Source: Mycolicibacterium psychrotolerans (GTDB lineage Bacteria > Actinomycetota > Actinomycetes > Mycobacteriales > Mycobacteriaceae). From it: a DNA stretch of 64,000 bases. Position 1 is the first letter of the stretch. Each line of letters starts with the position of its first letter. The translations under genes were made by a program, and so were the position numbers. This document shows positions 52,914 through 63,698 of the stretch, piece after piece. The notes beneath the pieces were generated by a model. It was not told the origin of the DNA and did not search any database. It saw nothing but the letters and a program-made list of their open reading frames with translations. Location: positions 2,480,001-2,544,000 of the forward strand of contig NZ_AP022574.1 of assembly GCF_010729305.1 (NCBI RefSeq), given 5' to 3'.

Positions 52914-52973
52914 GCGAACAGACACGAACTCGCGGAGATCCGCCCCGAAACGGGTGAGTTCGCGTCTGCTCGC
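52914..52973. terminator. Stem-loop repeat between convergent genes
   Basis: 18-base arms (52914-52931 and 52956-52973) pair with two mismatches around a 24-base loop that contains a small inner hairpin. The arm sequence (GAGCAGACGCGAACTC type) is, as far as I recall, a recurrent mycobacterial intergenic element. It lies between convergent genes and probably ends both transcripts. Confidence 0.65.
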
Positions 52974-52986
52974 GGGCCTGCTGCGG

Positions 52987-55215
52987 TTAGGTCTGTTGCT
53001 CCGGCTCGAACCACAGCGCCGCCAGCGGCGGCAATACCATGACGGCCGACGCCGGACGCCCGTGCCAGGGTTCGTCGGTGGCCTCGACGGCGCCGTAGTT
53101 GCCGATCCCCGACCCGTGGTAGGTGTCGCTGTCGGTGTTGAGCACCTCGCGCCAGGTTCCGGCGTGCGGCAGGCCCAGCCGGTAGCTGCTGTGCTCGGAA
53201 CCGGAGAAGTTGAACACGCACGCCATCATCGATCCGTCGTCGCCGAACCGCATGAAGCTCAACACGTTGTTGGCCGAGTCGTTGGCGTCGATCCACGAGT
53301 AGCCCTCGGGCTTGGTGTCTCGCGACCACAGCGCGCGCCTGCTCGTGTAGATGCTGTTGGCGTCGGTCATCATCCGCAGGATGCCGTTCGAGAAGCCGTG
53401 CTCGTCGAGCTGGAACCAGTCCACTCCGCGTTCCTCGGACCACTCGGCCCGTTGGCCGAACTCCTGGCCCATGAACAGCAGCTGCTTGCCCGGATGTGCC
53501 CACTGATACGCGAGCAGGCTCCGAATGCCGGCGGCCTTCATGTGGTCGTTGCCCGGCATGCGGCCCCACAGAGTGCCCTTGCCGTGCACCACCTCGTCGT
53601 GGCTGATCGGCAGCACGAAGTTCTCGCTGAACGCGTACAGCAGCGAGAAGGTCAGCTCGTGGTGGTGGTAGCTGCGGTGGATGGGGTCACGCTTGATGAA
53701 CTCCAGCGTGTCGTTCATCCAGCCCATGTTCCACTTCATCGAAAACCCAAGGCCGCCAAGGTTGGTCGGACGGGTGACGCCCGGCCACGACGTGGATTCC
53801 TCGGCGATCGTCACGATGCCCGGGTTGATCTTGTGGACGGTGGCGTTCATCTCCTGCATGAACTGCACGGCCTCGAGATTCTCCCGCCCGCCGTAGATGT
53901 TCGGCGTCCAGCCGCCCTCGGGCCTGGAGTAATCGAGGTAGAGCATCGAGGCCACGGCATCCACCCGTAGTCCGTCGACATGGTACTCCTGCAGCCAGTA
54001 AAGCGCGTTGGCGACCAGGAAGTTGCGCACCTCCGAGCGGCCGAAGTCGAAAACGTAGGTGCCCCAGTCCAATTGCTCGCCACGGCGCGGGTCACCGTGC
54101 TCGTAGAGTGCGGTGCCGTCGAACCGGCCCAACGCCCACGCGTCCTTGGGGAAGTGGGCCGGAACCCAGTCCACGATGACGCCGATGCCCGCGCGGTGCA
54201 GCGCGTCGACGAGGTAGCGGAACTCGTCGGGGGTCCCGAACCGGGAGGACGGGGCGTAGTACGAGGTGACCTGGTAGCCCCAGGACCCGCCGAACGGATG
54301 CTCGGCGACGGGCAGCATCTCGACGTGGGTGAACCCGTGCTCGACCAGGTAATCGGTGAGCTGCTCGGCGAGTTCGGTGTAGCTCAGCCCCGGCCGCCAC
54401 GAGCCCAGGTGCACCTCGTAGGTGCTCATCGGCTCGAAGACCGGATTGCGCAGCGCGCGGCCCGTCATCCATTCGTCGTCGGACCAGGTGTAGTCGCTGG
54501 CGAACACCCGCGAGGCGGTCTGCGGGGGCACCTCGGTGGCGAACGCCATCGGGTCGGCGCGTTCGGTCACCGCGCAGTCGGCGCCGTGTACGCGGAACTT
54601 GTAGAGGCCGCCCTCGGGGAAGTTCGGCCAGAACAGCTCCCACACCCCCGTCGAGCCCAGCACCCGCATCTGGGCTTCGTTGCCCCAGTGGTTGAAGTCG
54701 CCGATCACGCTGACGCCCTTGGCGTTCGGCGCCCACACGGCAAAGGACACCCCTTCGACGTCACCGTCGGCGGTGTGGAAACAGCGCGGATGGGCGCCCA
54801 GAACCTCCCAGAGGCGCTCGTGACGGCCCTCGGAGAACAGGTGCAGGTCGATCTCGCCCAGCGTCGGCAGGAACCGGTACGGATCGGCCACGGTGTGGAC
54901 GAAGCCGGATTCCTCGCCGGAGTAGTCCACTTCGAGCCGGTAATCGATCAGGTTGGTGATCGGCACCGCGACGGCGAACACGCCGGCCTCGATGTGTTGG
55001 AGCGGGTACCGCACGCCGCCGATCAGGGCGGCCACCTCGATCGCGTGCGGCCGGTACGCCCGGATCACGGTGTGGTCGTCGTACTCGTGGGCGCCGAGCA
55101 CCGAGTGCGGATCGTGGTGCTCGCCGGCGAGCAGTCGGTTCAGATCGGCGGTGTGCGGCCGCAGGTGCGGGCTGTCGATCTGTTTCGTCAGGTTCGACGT
55201 CTTCGCTTTCGCCAT
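52987..55215 (-). CDS. glgB: 1,4-alpha-glucan branching enzyme
   Basis: GH13 enzyme adding alpha-1,6 branches to the glucan built by GlgE. The 742-residue protein has an N-terminal extension, a CBM48 domain ([21 protein letters not shown]), the catalytic barrel with nucleophile Asp419 ([15 protein letters not shown]) and acid Glu in [11 protein letters not shown], and a beta C-terminal domain. It starts four bases after glgE ends, so the pair is an operon. Confidence 0.96.
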   Translation of the reverse strand: MAKAKTSNLTKQIDSPHLRPHTADLNRLLAGEHHDPHSVLGAHEYDDHTVIRAYRPHAIEVAALIGGVRYPLQHIEAGVFAVAVPITNLIDYRLEVDYSGEESGFVHTVADPYRFLPTLGEIDLHLFSEGRHERLWEVLGAHPRCFHTADGDVEGVSFAVWAPNAKGVSVIGDFNHWGNEAQMRVLGSTGVWELFWPNFPEGGLYKFRVHGADCAVTERADPMAFATEVPPQTASRVFASDYTWSDDEWMTGRALRNPVFEPMSTYEVHLGSWRPGLSYTELAEQLTDYLVEHGFTHVEMLPVAEHPFGGSWGYQVTSYYAPSSRFGTPDEFRYLVDALHRAGIGVIVDWVPAHFPKDAWALGRFDGTALYEHGDPRRGEQLDWGTYVFDFGRSEVRNFLVANALYWLQEYHVDGLRVDAVASMLYLDYSRPEGGWTPNIYGGRENLEAVQFMQEMNATVHKINPGIVTIAEESTSWPGVTRPTNLGGLGFSMKWNMGWMNDTLEFIKRDPIHRSYHHHELTFSLLYAFSENFVLPISHDEVVHGKGTLWGRMPGNDHMKAAGIRSLLAYQWAHPGKQLLFMGQEFGQRAEWSEERGVDWFQLDEHGFSNGILRMMTDANSIYTSRRALWSRDTKPEGYSWIDANDSANNVLSFMRFGDDGSMMACVFNFSGSEHSSYRLGLPHAGTWREVLNTDSDTYHGSGIGNYGAVEATDEPWHGRPASAVMVLPPLAALWFEPEQQT

Positions 55216-55219
55216 GTCG

Positions 55220-57310
55220 TCACTCCCTACGCAGTAGGTTCATTCGTTGGTCGGCCGGGATCTGGGGCATGTTGAGCACGTGCGCCACCGCACGGGCGGG
55301 CTCGAGGCGCACGTAGTTGCCCTGCCCCCACTGGTATTCCTCTCCGGTGATCTCGTCGCGCACCCAGAAACGCTCTTGCTGGTCCATTCCCACTGCGGCC
55401 ATGTCCAACCACACCGTGCCCTCTTCGGCCCCGAACGGGTTGAGGGTCACCACGACGAGCACCTGGTCGCCGGAGATCGGGTCGAACTTGCTGTAGGCGA
55501 GCAGCGCGTCGTTGTCGACGTGGTGGAACGTGATCGTCCGCATCTGTTGCAGCGCCGGATGCAGCCGGCGGATCTCGTTCAGACGGGTCAGGAAGGGCTC
55601 GAGGGATTCGCCGTCCGCCAGTGCGGCGTCGAAGTCGCGCGGGCGCAGTTCGTATTTCTCGGAGTTCAGATACTCCTCGGTGCCCTCCCGTACCGCACGG
55701 TGTTCGAACAGCTCGAAGCCGGAGTACACCCCCCACGTCGGGCTCAGCGTCGCGGCCAGTGCCGCACGGATCGCGAACATGCCGGGCCCGCCGTGCTGAA
55801 GGCTCTCGTGCAGGATGTCGGGAGTGTTGGGCCACAGGCTCTGCCGGGCGTAGTCGGCGTGTTCGGCGATCTGGCGGCCGAACTCGGTGATCTCCCATTT
55901 GGCGGTGCGCCAGGTGAAGTACGTGTAGGACTGCGTGAAGCCGAGCTTGGCGAGCCCGAACAGCCGGGCCGGCCGGGTGAACGCCTCGGAGAGGAACAAA
56001 ACGTCCGGATCGGTGTTCTTGGCCTCGCCGATCAGCCAGGCCCAGAAGTTCGGTGGTTTGGTGTGCGGGTTGTCGACCCGAAACACCTTGACCCCGTGGG
56101 AAATCCAGAAGCGGACGACGCGCAGCACCTCTTCGTACAGTCCCGCCGGGTCGTTGTCGAAGTTGAGCGGGTAGATGTCCTGGTACTTCTTCGGCGGATT
56201 CTCCGCGTAGGCGATCGTGCCGTCCGGCAGCACGGTGAACCACTCGGGGTGGGCCTTTGCCCAGGGGTGGTCGGGGGCGCACTGCAGCGCCAGGTCGAGC
56301 GCGACTTCGAGGCCTTCGTCCCGGGCGGCCGCGACGAACTCGTCGAAGTCGTCGATCGTGCCCAGGTCGGGGTGGACGGCGTCGTGGCCGCCCTCGTCGC
56401 TGCCGATCGCCCATGGCGAGCCGACGTCGTGCGGGCCTGCGGTGACGCTGTTGTTGCGGCCCTTGCGGTGCACCTTGCCGATCGGGTGGATGGGCGGCAG
56501 GTACGCGATGTCGAAGCCCATCCGCCCGATGCGCGGCAGCGCCTTGGTGGCTGTCGCGAACGTTCCGTGCACCGGGTTGCCGGAGCTGTCCCAGCCTCCG
56601 GTGGAGCGGGGGAAGAACTCGTACCAGGAGCTGAACCGTGCCAGCGGCCGGTCCACCCAGATGCCGTACACCTCGCCGCGGGTGATCAGTTCCCGCAGCG
56701 GATACTGGTCGACCAGTTCGGTGACCTCGGGCGACAGCGCCGCCCCTGCCCGATAGAACGGATCGCCAGGGGTTCGCAGCCGCTCGGCGGCCTCGATCAG
56801 CGGGTAGCGGTCCTGGCGGGGCACCCCCGCCGACGCCCGCTCCAGCAGTTTTGCCCCCACCAGCAGGTCGTTCGACAGCTCGCCTTCACTCTGGCCCGCG
56901 TCGAGTTTGGCGATCACGTGATGGCGCCACGTTGCGATGGGGTCGCTCCAGCCGTCGACGCGGTAGGTCCACAGGCCGACGGTGTCGGGGGAGAACTGGC
57001 CGTGGAACACATCGGGGGTACGTCCCGTGGCCATGGGCAGCGCCATCGGCCGGATCCGCTGGCTGGGGCTCACGACCTCTTGGATCGGCACGGCCTCGGT
57101 CGTGCGGACCCGGCCGGGCGGCTCGTCGGCCAAGGCCGGATACGTGGTGCCGTGATAGCGGACGACCAACGTGGCCGCGACCGCATCGTGGCCCTCCCGC
57201 CATACGGTCGCGGTCACCGGAACCACCTCGCCGACCACCGCCTTGGCGGGGAACCGCCCTCCGGACACCACGGGCTGGACGTCGTCGATTTCGATCCGAC
57301 CGGTGGTCAC
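55220..57310 (-). CDS. glgE: Maltosyltransferase GlgE (maltose-1-phosphate-using)
   Basis: GH13_3 enzyme that extends alpha-glucan from maltose-1-phosphate, a validated target in M. tuberculosis. The 696-residue protein has [20 protein letters not shown], the nucleophile Asp413 in [14 protein letters not shown], and [13 protein letters not shown] at 57310 is chosen because GGGAG precedes it by seven bases and it matches family length. Divergent to glgP across about 200 bp. Confidence 0.96.
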   Translation of the reverse strand: MTTGRIEIDDVQPVVSGGRFPAKAVVGEVVPVTATVWREGHDAVAATLVVRYHGTTYPALADEPPGRVRTTEAVPIQEVVSPSQRIRPMALPMATGRTPDVFHGQFSPDTVGLWTYRVDGWSDPIATWRHHVIAKLDAGQSEGELSNDLLVGAKLLERASAGVPRQDRYPLIEAAERLRTPGDPFYRAGAALSPEVTELVDQYPLRELITRGEVYGIWVDRPLARFSSWYEFFPRSTGGWDSSGNPVHGTFATATKALPRIGRMGFDIAYLPPIHPIGKVHRKGRNNSVTAGPHDVGSPWAIGSDEGGHDAVHPDLGTIDDFDEFVAAARDEGLEVALDLALQCAPDHPWAKAHPEWFTVLPDGTIAYAENPPKKYQDIYPLNFDNDPAGLYEEVLRVVRFWISHGVKVFRVDNPHTKPPNFWAWLIGEAKNTDPDVLFLSEAFTRPARLFGLAKLGFTQSYTYFTWRTAKWEITEFGRQIAEHADYARQSLWPNTPDILHESLQHGGPGMFAIRAALAATLSPTWGVYSGFELFEHRAVREGTEEYLNSEKYELRPRDFDAALADGESLEPFLTRLNEIRRLHPALQQMRTITFHHVDNDALLAYSKFDPISGDQVLVVVTLNPFGAEEGTVWLDMAAVGMDQQERFWVRDEITGEEYQWGQGNYVRLEPARAVAHVLNMPQIPADQRMNLLRRE

Positions 57311-57508
57311 GTGAGAACTCCCTAACCCTTCGCACTGGACATGCGGCGGTTGCCGCCCGTCGTCGTTGTCGGTCTCGTTCACAACTCGGTTGTGCAACCT
57401 CGTCGCGGCCTATACCCACCGTAGTGTCAGCCTCAACCAACCGGGCGGCATCGGAAGTCACCGAAGCGCCGCCCACGACGCGGCCGCACAGCAGTAAGGT
57501 GAGCACGC

Positions 57509-60148
57509 GTGAAAGCTCTCCGTCGGTTCACCGTCCGCGCTCACCTTCCGCAGCGTCTGGCCGCGCTCGAGCGGCTGTCCGTCAATCTGCGGTGGTCGTG
57601 GGACAAACCGACCCAGGATCTGTTCGAATCCATCGACCCGCAGCTGTGGAAACTCGTCGACGCGGACCCGGTGGCCATCATGGGACAGGTGAGCCCCGCG
57701 CGGCTCGAGGCGCTCGCCGACGACGAATCGTTCGTTGACCGGCTGGAGGCGCTCGCCGCGGATCTGGACAATTACCTGACCCGTTCCCTCTGGTATCAGC
57801 AGCTCGGTGCTGAGGGCGGCGAGGGCGGCAAGGACCCGGTGCTGCCCAACGGCATCGCGTACTTCTCGATGGAGTTCGGCGTGGCCGAGGTGCTGCCCAA
57901 CTACTCCGGAGGCCTGGGCATCCTCGCCGGCGACCACCTGAAGTCGGCCTCGGATCTGGGCCTGCCGCTGATCGCGGTCGGCCTGTACTACCGGTCCGGC
58001 TACTTCCGGCAGTCCCTGAGCGCGGATGGATGGCAGCACGAGAACTATCCCTCGCTCGACGCCCAGGGTCTTCCGTTGCGTCTGCTCACCGACGCCTCGG
58101 GCGAGGCGGTGCTGATCAGCCTCGCACTGCCGGACGGCGCGCAGCTGTCGGCACGGATCTGGATCGCCCAGGTCGGGCGAATCCCGTTGCTGCTCTTGGA
58201 TTCCGACATCCCCGAGAACGATCACGACCTGCGGTCGGTGACCGACCGACTGTACGGCGGAGATCAGGATCACCGCATCAAACAGGAGATCCTCGCCGGC
58301 ATCGGCGGTGTCCGCGCGATTCGCGCCTTCACCGAGATCGAGGGACTGCCCGCGCCCGAGGTCTTTCACATGAACGAGGGACACGCAGGTTTCCTGGGGA
58401 CCGAACGCATCCGCGAGCTCATCGAGGCCGGATTCGACTTCGACACCGCGCTGACGGTGGTCCGATCCTCGACGGTGTTCACCACCCACACGCCGGTGCC
58501 TGCGGGCATCGACCGGTTCCCGGTCGAGATGGTGGAGCGCTATTTCGGGCCGGACCCGGGCGGGGTGGGGTCCCGGCTGCTGCCGGGGGTGCCGTTGGAG
58601 CGCATCCTCGCGTTCGGCGCCGAGGACGACGCGACGAAGTTCAACATGGCGCACATGGGGCTGCGCCTCGCCCAGCGCGCCAACGGGGTGTCGCTGCTGC
58701 ACGGCCGCGTCAGCCGGGAGATGTTCAACGACCTGTGGCCGGGCTTCGACCCGGCCGAAGTGCCCATCGGCTCGATCACCAACGGTGTGCACGCACCCAC
58801 CTGGGCCGCCCCGCAGTGGCTGGAACTGGGCCGCGAGTTGATCGGCAGTGAGGACCTGAGCTCCCTGCAGGAGCCCGAGACGTGGGAGCGGCTGCACGAG
58901 GTCGACCCCGGGCATCTGTGGTGGATCCGCTCGCAGCTGCGCGAGGCGCTGGTGCACGACGTCCGCGACCGGTTGCGCCGCTCGTGGCTCGAACGCGGCG
59001 CCGCTGAAGCCGAACTGGGCTGGATCCCAACGGCTTTCGACCCCAACGTGCTCACCATCGGGTTCGCCCGCCGCGTGCCGACGTACAAGCGGTTGACGTT
59101 GATGCTGCGTGATCCGGAACGGTTGACCAAGCTGCTCCTCGACAAGGAGCGTCCCGTGCAGCTGATCGTGGCGGGCAAGTCGCATCCCGCCGACGAGGGC
59201 GGCAAGGCACTGATCCAGCAGGTGGTCCGCTTCGCCGACCGCGCCGAGGTCCGGCATCGCATCGCGTTCCTGCCCGACTACGACATGTCGATGGCCCGCA
59301 CGCTGTATCACGGGTGCGACGTGTGGCTGAACAACCCGTTGCGCCCGCTGGAAGCCTGCGGCACCTCGGGGATGAAGAGCGCGCTCAACGGTGGGCTTAA
59401 CCTGTCGATCCGCGACGGGTGGTGGGACGAGTGGTTCGACGGCGAGAACGGGTGGGAGATCCCGACCGCCGACGGGCTGGCCGACGAGAACCGCCGCGAC
59501 GACCTGGAGGCCGCCGCGCTCTACGACCTGCTCGAGCGTGCGGTCGCACCGAAGTTCTACGACCGCGACGAGCGGGGAGTGCCCACCCGCTGGGTGGAGA
59601 TGGTGCGCCACACCCTGCAGGTGCTGGGCCCCAAGGTGCTGGCCTCGAGGATGGTGCGCGACTACACGCAGACCTACTATCTGCCCGCGGCGCGGGCGCT
59701 GCGGCAGTCGATCGAGCCGGGCTCCTCCGGAGCCGCCGAGTACGACACGGCGTTCGGCGCAGCGCGGGAACTGGCGGAGTATCGGCAACGGGTCGAGAAG
59801 GTGTGGCCGCAGATCCGGATCCTCGAGGTCGACAGCTCCGGTCTGCCCGACACTCCGCTGCTGGGTTCGGAGCTGACCCTGACCGCGCGGGTGTGTCTCG
59901 AGGGGTTGCGGCCCGACGAGGTGACGGTGCAGGCGGTGCTCGGCCGCGTCGACGCCGGCGACGCGCTGGTCGATCCGGTGACGGTGCCGATGACGCACGT
60001 CGGCGCCGCCGAGGGCGGGCAGGACGTCTTCACCGCCAGCACACCGCTGCCGGTCACCGGTCCCGTCGGCTACACCGTCCGGGTGCTGCCGCACCACCGG
60101 CTGCTGGCCGGCGACAACGAGTGGGGGCTGGTCGCGCTCGCCGGGTGA
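57509..60148 (+). CDS. glgP: Alpha-glucan phosphorylase
   Basis: GT35 enzyme releasing glucose-1-phosphate from alpha-glucan. The 879-residue protein has the N-terminal DUF3417 domain typical of actinobacterial enzymes (LERLSVNLRWSWDKPTQDL), YFSMEFGVAEVLPNYSGGLG, and the PLP lysine Lys623 in GTSGMKSALNGGLN. It is convergent with the metallopeptidase gene with no gap between stops. Confidence 0.95.
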   Translation: MKALRRFTVRAHLPQRLAALERLSVNLRWSWDKPTQDLFESIDPQLWKLVDADPVAIMGQVSPARLEALADDESFVDRLEALAADLDNYLTRSLWYQQLGAEGGEGGKDPVLPNGIAYFSMEFGVAEVLPNYSGGLGILAGDHLKSASDLGLPLIAVGLYYRSGYFRQSLSADGWQHENYPSLDAQGLPLRLLTDASGEAVLISLALPDGAQLSARIWIAQVGRIPLLLLDSDIPENDHDLRSVTDRLYGGDQDHRIKQEILAGIGGVRAIRAFTEIEGLPAPEVFHMNEGHAGFLGTERIRELIEAGFDFDTALTVVRSSTVFTTHTPVPAGIDRFPVEMVERYFGPDPGGVGSRLLPGVPLERILAFGAEDDATKFNMAHMGLRLAQRANGVSLLHGRVSREMFNDLWPGFDPAEVPIGSITNGVHAPTWAAPQWLELGRELIGSEDLSSLQEPETWERLHEVDPGHLWWIRSQLREALVHDVRDRLRRSWLERGAAEAELGWIPTAFDPNVLTIGFARRVPTYKRLTLMLRDPERLTKLLLDKERPVQLIVAGKSHPADEGGKALIQQVVRFADRAEVRHRIAFLPDYDMSMARTLYHGCDVWLNNPLRPLEACGTSGMKSALNGGLNLSIRDGWWDEWFDGENGWEIPTADGLADENRRDDLEAAALYDLLERAVAPKFYDRDERGVPTRWVEMVRHTLQVLGPKVLASRMVRDYTQTYYLPAARALRQSIEPGSSGAAEYDTAFGAARELAEYRQRVEKVWPQIRILEVDSSGLPDTPLLGSELTLTARVCLEGLRPDEVTVQAVLGRVDAGDALVDPVTVPMTHVGAAEGGQDVFTASTPLPVTGPVGYTVRVLPHHRLLAGDNEWGLVALAG

Positions 60149-61597
60149 TCAGCGGAAGCGTTTGAAGCAGCGCTCCGTGTCGCCGAGGACGCCGACGCGG
60201 AAGGCGTCGATGCGGGAGAACCCCGACGGCACCGATTCGCCGTTGACGTCGCTGGCCGCCAGCCCGTTGGTCAGCATCCCCGACACCGCCTCGTCGACGT
60301 CGCCCGCGGTCAGCGCGATCGTTTCGCCGTCCGGCGTGGTGACCTGTTTGGACATCTTGACCGTCGCCACCCCGGTGAGGCATGCGGTGCGCAGGGCGGC
60401 CTCGGCGTTGTCGAGCGCCACCCCGCCGTGCGCGTGCTGAATGGCCTGCATGTAGCGCGACACCAGCACCGAGTAGGCGACGTTGTCGCCGGCGGCCAGG
60501 CCGCCGTTGTCGTCCTGGGCCCCGAGCTCCTGCAGCGCGGGCAGGTCGACGACGATGGTGTTGGTGGCCGGACAGTACGACGCGGGCGGGCTGGGCCGGG
60601 CGTCGGCACAGCTGTCCGCGGCCTCGGCCTCGAAGCTCAGCGCCGGCGGATCCGCAGGCGAGAACAGGATGCCCATCGCGTCGACGATCGAGCGCACCGA
60701 CTCCTCGGTGACCTCGAGCTCCCCGGTCTGGTCCTCGGGCAGCAACACCGGCAGGTCGCCGCGGCGCTGACCGATCTCGCGCAGGTCGATGCCGGCGCAC
60801 GCCGCCGGGCCGTCGGTGAAGCCGAACTGGAACGCCGAGATCCGTTCGAACGCCGAGCCGTGCTCGTCGTAACCGACATCGGGGTCGCCCTCCTGCAGCA
60901 CCGGATCGCGGAACGAGATCACGCCGGCCAGCACGTTGTTCAGGCCGTCGCCCGTGCTCAGAGAGAACCGCTGGGAGTTGTCCTCGGCCACCCAGCGCAT
61001 GTAGGCGCCGCCGAAGCAGTCGGCCTGCTGCTCGGCCACGAGCGTCGGCGTGTTGTCATTGGACAGCCCGGCCGCGCGCGACACCGCGTGACCGTATTCG
61101 TGGGCCAACACCATGGCCACGCCGATGTCGCCGTGAGCCCTGCGCAAGCCGGGCAGAAGCTCCCCGCGGTCCCAGCCGATGGTCTTGTCGGGGTAGCAGT
61201 AGGCGGCGTTGACCAGCCCGTAGGTGTCCTCGTCACAGAATGTGCCGCCGAAGTCGTTCGCATCCCAGGAGATCAGGGCCTTGGCGGGAGTGAACCCGTC
61301 GTCGAACGTCTCCGGATATGCGGTCTCCCAGTACTGCTCGACGTCGCTGACCGCGCTCGCCGCGAGGTTGTCGATGTCGCCGCCGTCGCCGCCGTCGACC
61401 TCGCGGCTCGGGCCCTCGGCGCCCGGCCGCAGTCCGGTCGGACCGTCCGTGGCGGGCATGCCTGCGACGGAGAACGGGTCGTCGAACACCGATACGGCGT
61501 TGCCCTGCAACGTCGTCGAGCATGCGGCGACGATCAGCAGTGAGCACACCCCGATCGTCACCCCCAGCACCCGCCTGGGACTGGTCGACGGACCCAT
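60149..61597 (-). CDS. Lipoprotein neutral zinc metallopeptidase
   Basis: The 482-residue protein has a lipoprotein signal with lipobox ending at Cys26 (LLIVAAC) and the zincin motif HEYGH at 166-170 (VLAHEYGHAVSR), followed by ADCFGGAYMRWVA with the likely third ligand. It resembles the putative neutral zinc metallopeptidase family (YpfJ-like). It should act at the outer face of the membrane. I recall no counterpart between glgP and dinG in M. tuberculosis, so it is an insertion in this lineage. ATG 61597 follows AAAGG. Confidence 0.85.
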   Translation of the reverse strand: MGPSTSPRRVLGVTIGVCSLLIVAACSTTLQGNAVSVFDDPFSVAGMPATDGPTGLRPGAEGPSREVDGGDGGDIDNLAASAVSDVEQYWETAYPETFDDGFTPAKALISWDANDFGGTFCDEDTYGLVNAAYCYPDKTIGWDRGELLPGLRRAHGDIGVAMVLAHEYGHAVSRAAGLSNDNTPTLVAEQQADCFGGAYMRWVAEDNSQRFSLSTGDGLNNVLAGVISFRDPVLQEGDPDVGYDEHGSAFERISAFQFGFTDGPAACAGIDLREIGQRRGDLPVLLPEDQTGELEVTEESVRSIVDAMGILFSPADPPALSFEAEAADSCADARPSPPASYCPATNTIVVDLPALQELGAQDDNGGLAAGDNVAYSVLVSRYMQAIQHAHGGVALDNAEAALRTACLTGVATVKMSKQVTTPDGETIALTAGDVDEAVSGMLTNGLAASDVNGESVPSGFSRIDAFRVGVLGDTERCFKRFR

Positions 61598-61625
61598 GTC
61601 GCCGCCTTTCGGGTCATTCCGCGGC

Positions 61626-61651
61626 TCGACACCGCACATGTGCGGTGTCGA
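61626..61651. promoter_or_regulatory. 26-bp perfect palindrome between dinG and metallopeptidase gene
   Basis: TCGACACCGCACA is followed directly by its exact complement. It lies 28 bp upstream of the metallopeptidase ATG and 51 bp after the dinG stop. It can be a dimeric-regulator operator or a hairpin terminator (11-bp stem, CATG loop); no U-tract follows. Confidence 0.6.
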
Positions 61652-61702
61652 CAATAGTGATCCGGTGCCCACTGTGCCGGGCAGACGAGGAACCTCGGCC
61701 CG

Positions 61703-63694
61703 TCAGCGCGGCGCACACAGGCGCCGCAGCGCGGCGCGGACGGCGTCCCCGTCGGTGGTCGCCCAGAACGGCGGCAGCGAGGACCGCAGGAACCCGCTGT
61801 AGCGGGCGGTGGCCATCCGCGAGTCCAGCACCGCCACCACCCCGCGGTCGTCGACGCGGCGCAGCAGCCTGCCGGTGCCCTGGGCCAGCAGCAGCGCGGC
61901 GTGACTGGCCGCCACCGCCATGAAACCGTTGCCACCCCGCGCGGCGACCGCGCGTTGCCGCGCGGTCAGCAACGGGTCGTCGGGACGGGGAAACGGGATC
62001 CGGTCGATCAGCACCAGCGACAGCGAGGGGCCGGGCACGTCGACGCCCTGCCACAGGGACAGGGTGCCGAACAGCGACGTCGACGCGTCCTCGGCGAAGC
62101 GTGCCACCAGCGCGGCGGTGTTGTCGTCGCCCTGGCACAGCACGGGCGTGTCGAGCCGTTCTCGCATGATCTCTGCGGTGGCTTTGGCCGCGCGCATCGA
62201 GGAGAACAGGCCCAGCGTGCGCCCGCCGGCCGCGGTGATCAGCGCGGCGATCTCGTCGAGCTGCTCGGCCGATCCGGTGCCGTCCCGCCCGGGCGGGGGC
62301 AGATGCGCGGCGACGTAGAGGATCGCGGCGCGGGCGTGGTCGAACGGGGAGCCGACGTCCAGGCCGCGCCAGCGGATGGTCGCCTCCGGCTCGCCGGTGA
62401 GCCCCCAGGCCGACGCCATCGCGTCGAAGTCGCCTCCGACGGTCAGCGTCGCCGAGGTCAGCACCGCGGTGGTGTGGCCGAACAGCCGGGTGCGCAGCAG
62501 CCCGGACACCGAGAGCGGGGCGACCCGCAGCACCGTGCGGCTGCCGGAGCGGCCGTCGTCGGTGTGCTCCAGCCAGACGACGTCGGTGCGGTCGGGGATC
62601 GCGGGGACGAACGACGCCAGGACCCGGGCTGCGGTGTCGGCGACATCGCCGAGCGCCGTCGCGGCCTCCGCCCGCGCCGAAGCCGTCTTCGGATCGCTCG
62701 GCGCGGTCTCGACCGCGCTGCGCGCCCGGCTCGCGCTGTCGCGCAGCACGCTCAGATAGCTGCCCAGCTCGTCGTCGAGCACGTCGATGCGGCCCGGCCG
62801 CGCGTCGAAGATCGCGGAGGTGAACGTCGCGGCGGCCGCCTCGAACCGCTGCGCGAGCTCGGGCTCGACGACGCGGGCCGCGCGTCGCTGCGCCACGCCC
62901 AGCGACGCGGCCGACAGTTCCGCGGTCGCCACCCCGGTCACCCGGTCCACCAGTTCGTGGGCTTCGTCGACGATCAGCAGGTCGTGTTCGGGCAGCACGT
63001 TGGCCTCACCGATGGCGTCGATGGCCAGCAGCGCATGGTTGGTGACCACCACGTCGGCGTCGGCGGCGCGGTCGCGTGCCCGCTCGGCGAAGCAGTCGGT
63101 GCCGAACGGGCACCGGGAGACGCCGATGCACTCGCGTGCCGACACGCTGACCTGCGACCAGGACCGGTCGGGCACTCCTGGCGCCAGCTCGTCGCGGTCA
63201 CCGGTCTGCGTTTCCGACGACCACTCGGTGAGCCGGACCACGTCGCGACCCAGCGCGCTGGAGGCAGCGGGCGCGAACAGCTGCTCCTGGGGCCGGTCGT
63301 CCGAGGATTCGCCGGCTCCGTTGTGAATCTTGTTCAGGCACAGATAGTTTCCGCGGCCCTTGAGGAGAGCGAACGTGGGTTTGCGGGGCAGGTGCGGGGT
63401 CAGCGAGTCGGCCAGCCGCGGCAGGTCCCGATCGACGAGCTGACGTTGCAGCGCGATGGTGGCGGTCGACACGACGACGGGCCGCTCGTCGGCCACCGCG
63501 TGGGCGATCGCCGGGACCAGATAGGCCAGTGACTTGCCGGTGCCCGTCCCGGCCTGCACGGCGAGATGCTCGCCGCTCGAGAACGCCGCCGCGACGGCCT
63601 CGGCCATCGCGACCTGACCGGCGCGGCCGGTGCCGCCGAGGGCGGCGACTGCGGTGGCGAGCAGATCGGTGACCTCGCCCGGCCGGGTGCTCAC
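61703..63694 (-). CDS. dinG: DinG-family ATP-dependent DNA helicase
   Basis: XPD-like superfamily 2 helicase of 663 residues for recombination and repair. Walker A is AGTGTGKSLAY (about 48-58), four Fe-S cysteines are at 119, 189, 195 and 201, and the DEAH box is at 243-246. Later motifs include TSATLTVGGDF, FGTLSLWQGVDVPG and QGTGRLLRR. GTG at 63694 begins four bases after the pncB stop. Matches Rv1329c. Confidence 0.94.
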   Translation of the reverse strand: MSTRPGEVTDLLATAVAALGGTGRAGQVAMAEAVAAAFSSGEHLAVQAGTGTGKSLAYLVPAIAHAVADERPVVVSTATIALQRQLVDRDLPRLADSLTPHLPRKPTFALLKGRGNYLCLNKIHNGAGESSDDRPQEQLFAPAASSALGRDVVRLTEWSSETQTGDRDELAPGVPDRSWSQVSVSARECIGVSRCPFGTDCFAERARDRAADADVVVTNHALLAIDAIGEANVLPEHDLLIVDEAHELVDRVTGVATAELSAASLGVAQRRAARVVEPELAQRFEAAAATFTSAIFDARPGRIDVLDDELGSYLSVLRDSASRARSAVETAPSDPKTASARAEAATALGDVADTAARVLASFVPAIPDRTDVVWLEHTDDGRSGSRTVLRVAPLSVSGLLRTRLFGHTTAVLTSATLTVGGDFDAMASAWGLTGEPEATIRWRGLDVGSPFDHARAAILYVAAHLPPPGRDGTGSAEQLDEIAALITAAGGRTLGLFSSMRAAKATAEIMRERLDTPVLCQGDDNTAALVARFAEDASTSLFGTLSLWQGVDVPGPSLSLVLIDRIPFPRPDDPLLTARQRAVAARGGNGFMAVAASHAALLLAQGTGRLLRRVDDRGVVAVLDSRMATARYSGFLRSSLPPFWATTDGDAVRAALRRLCAPR

Positions 63695-63698
63695 CCGG

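Noticed and set aside
57458..60097. An 879-residue minus-strand frame
   Set aside because: It is the antisense shadow of glgP, common in high-GC codon-biased genes; composition is Arg/His/Val-rich without motifs.
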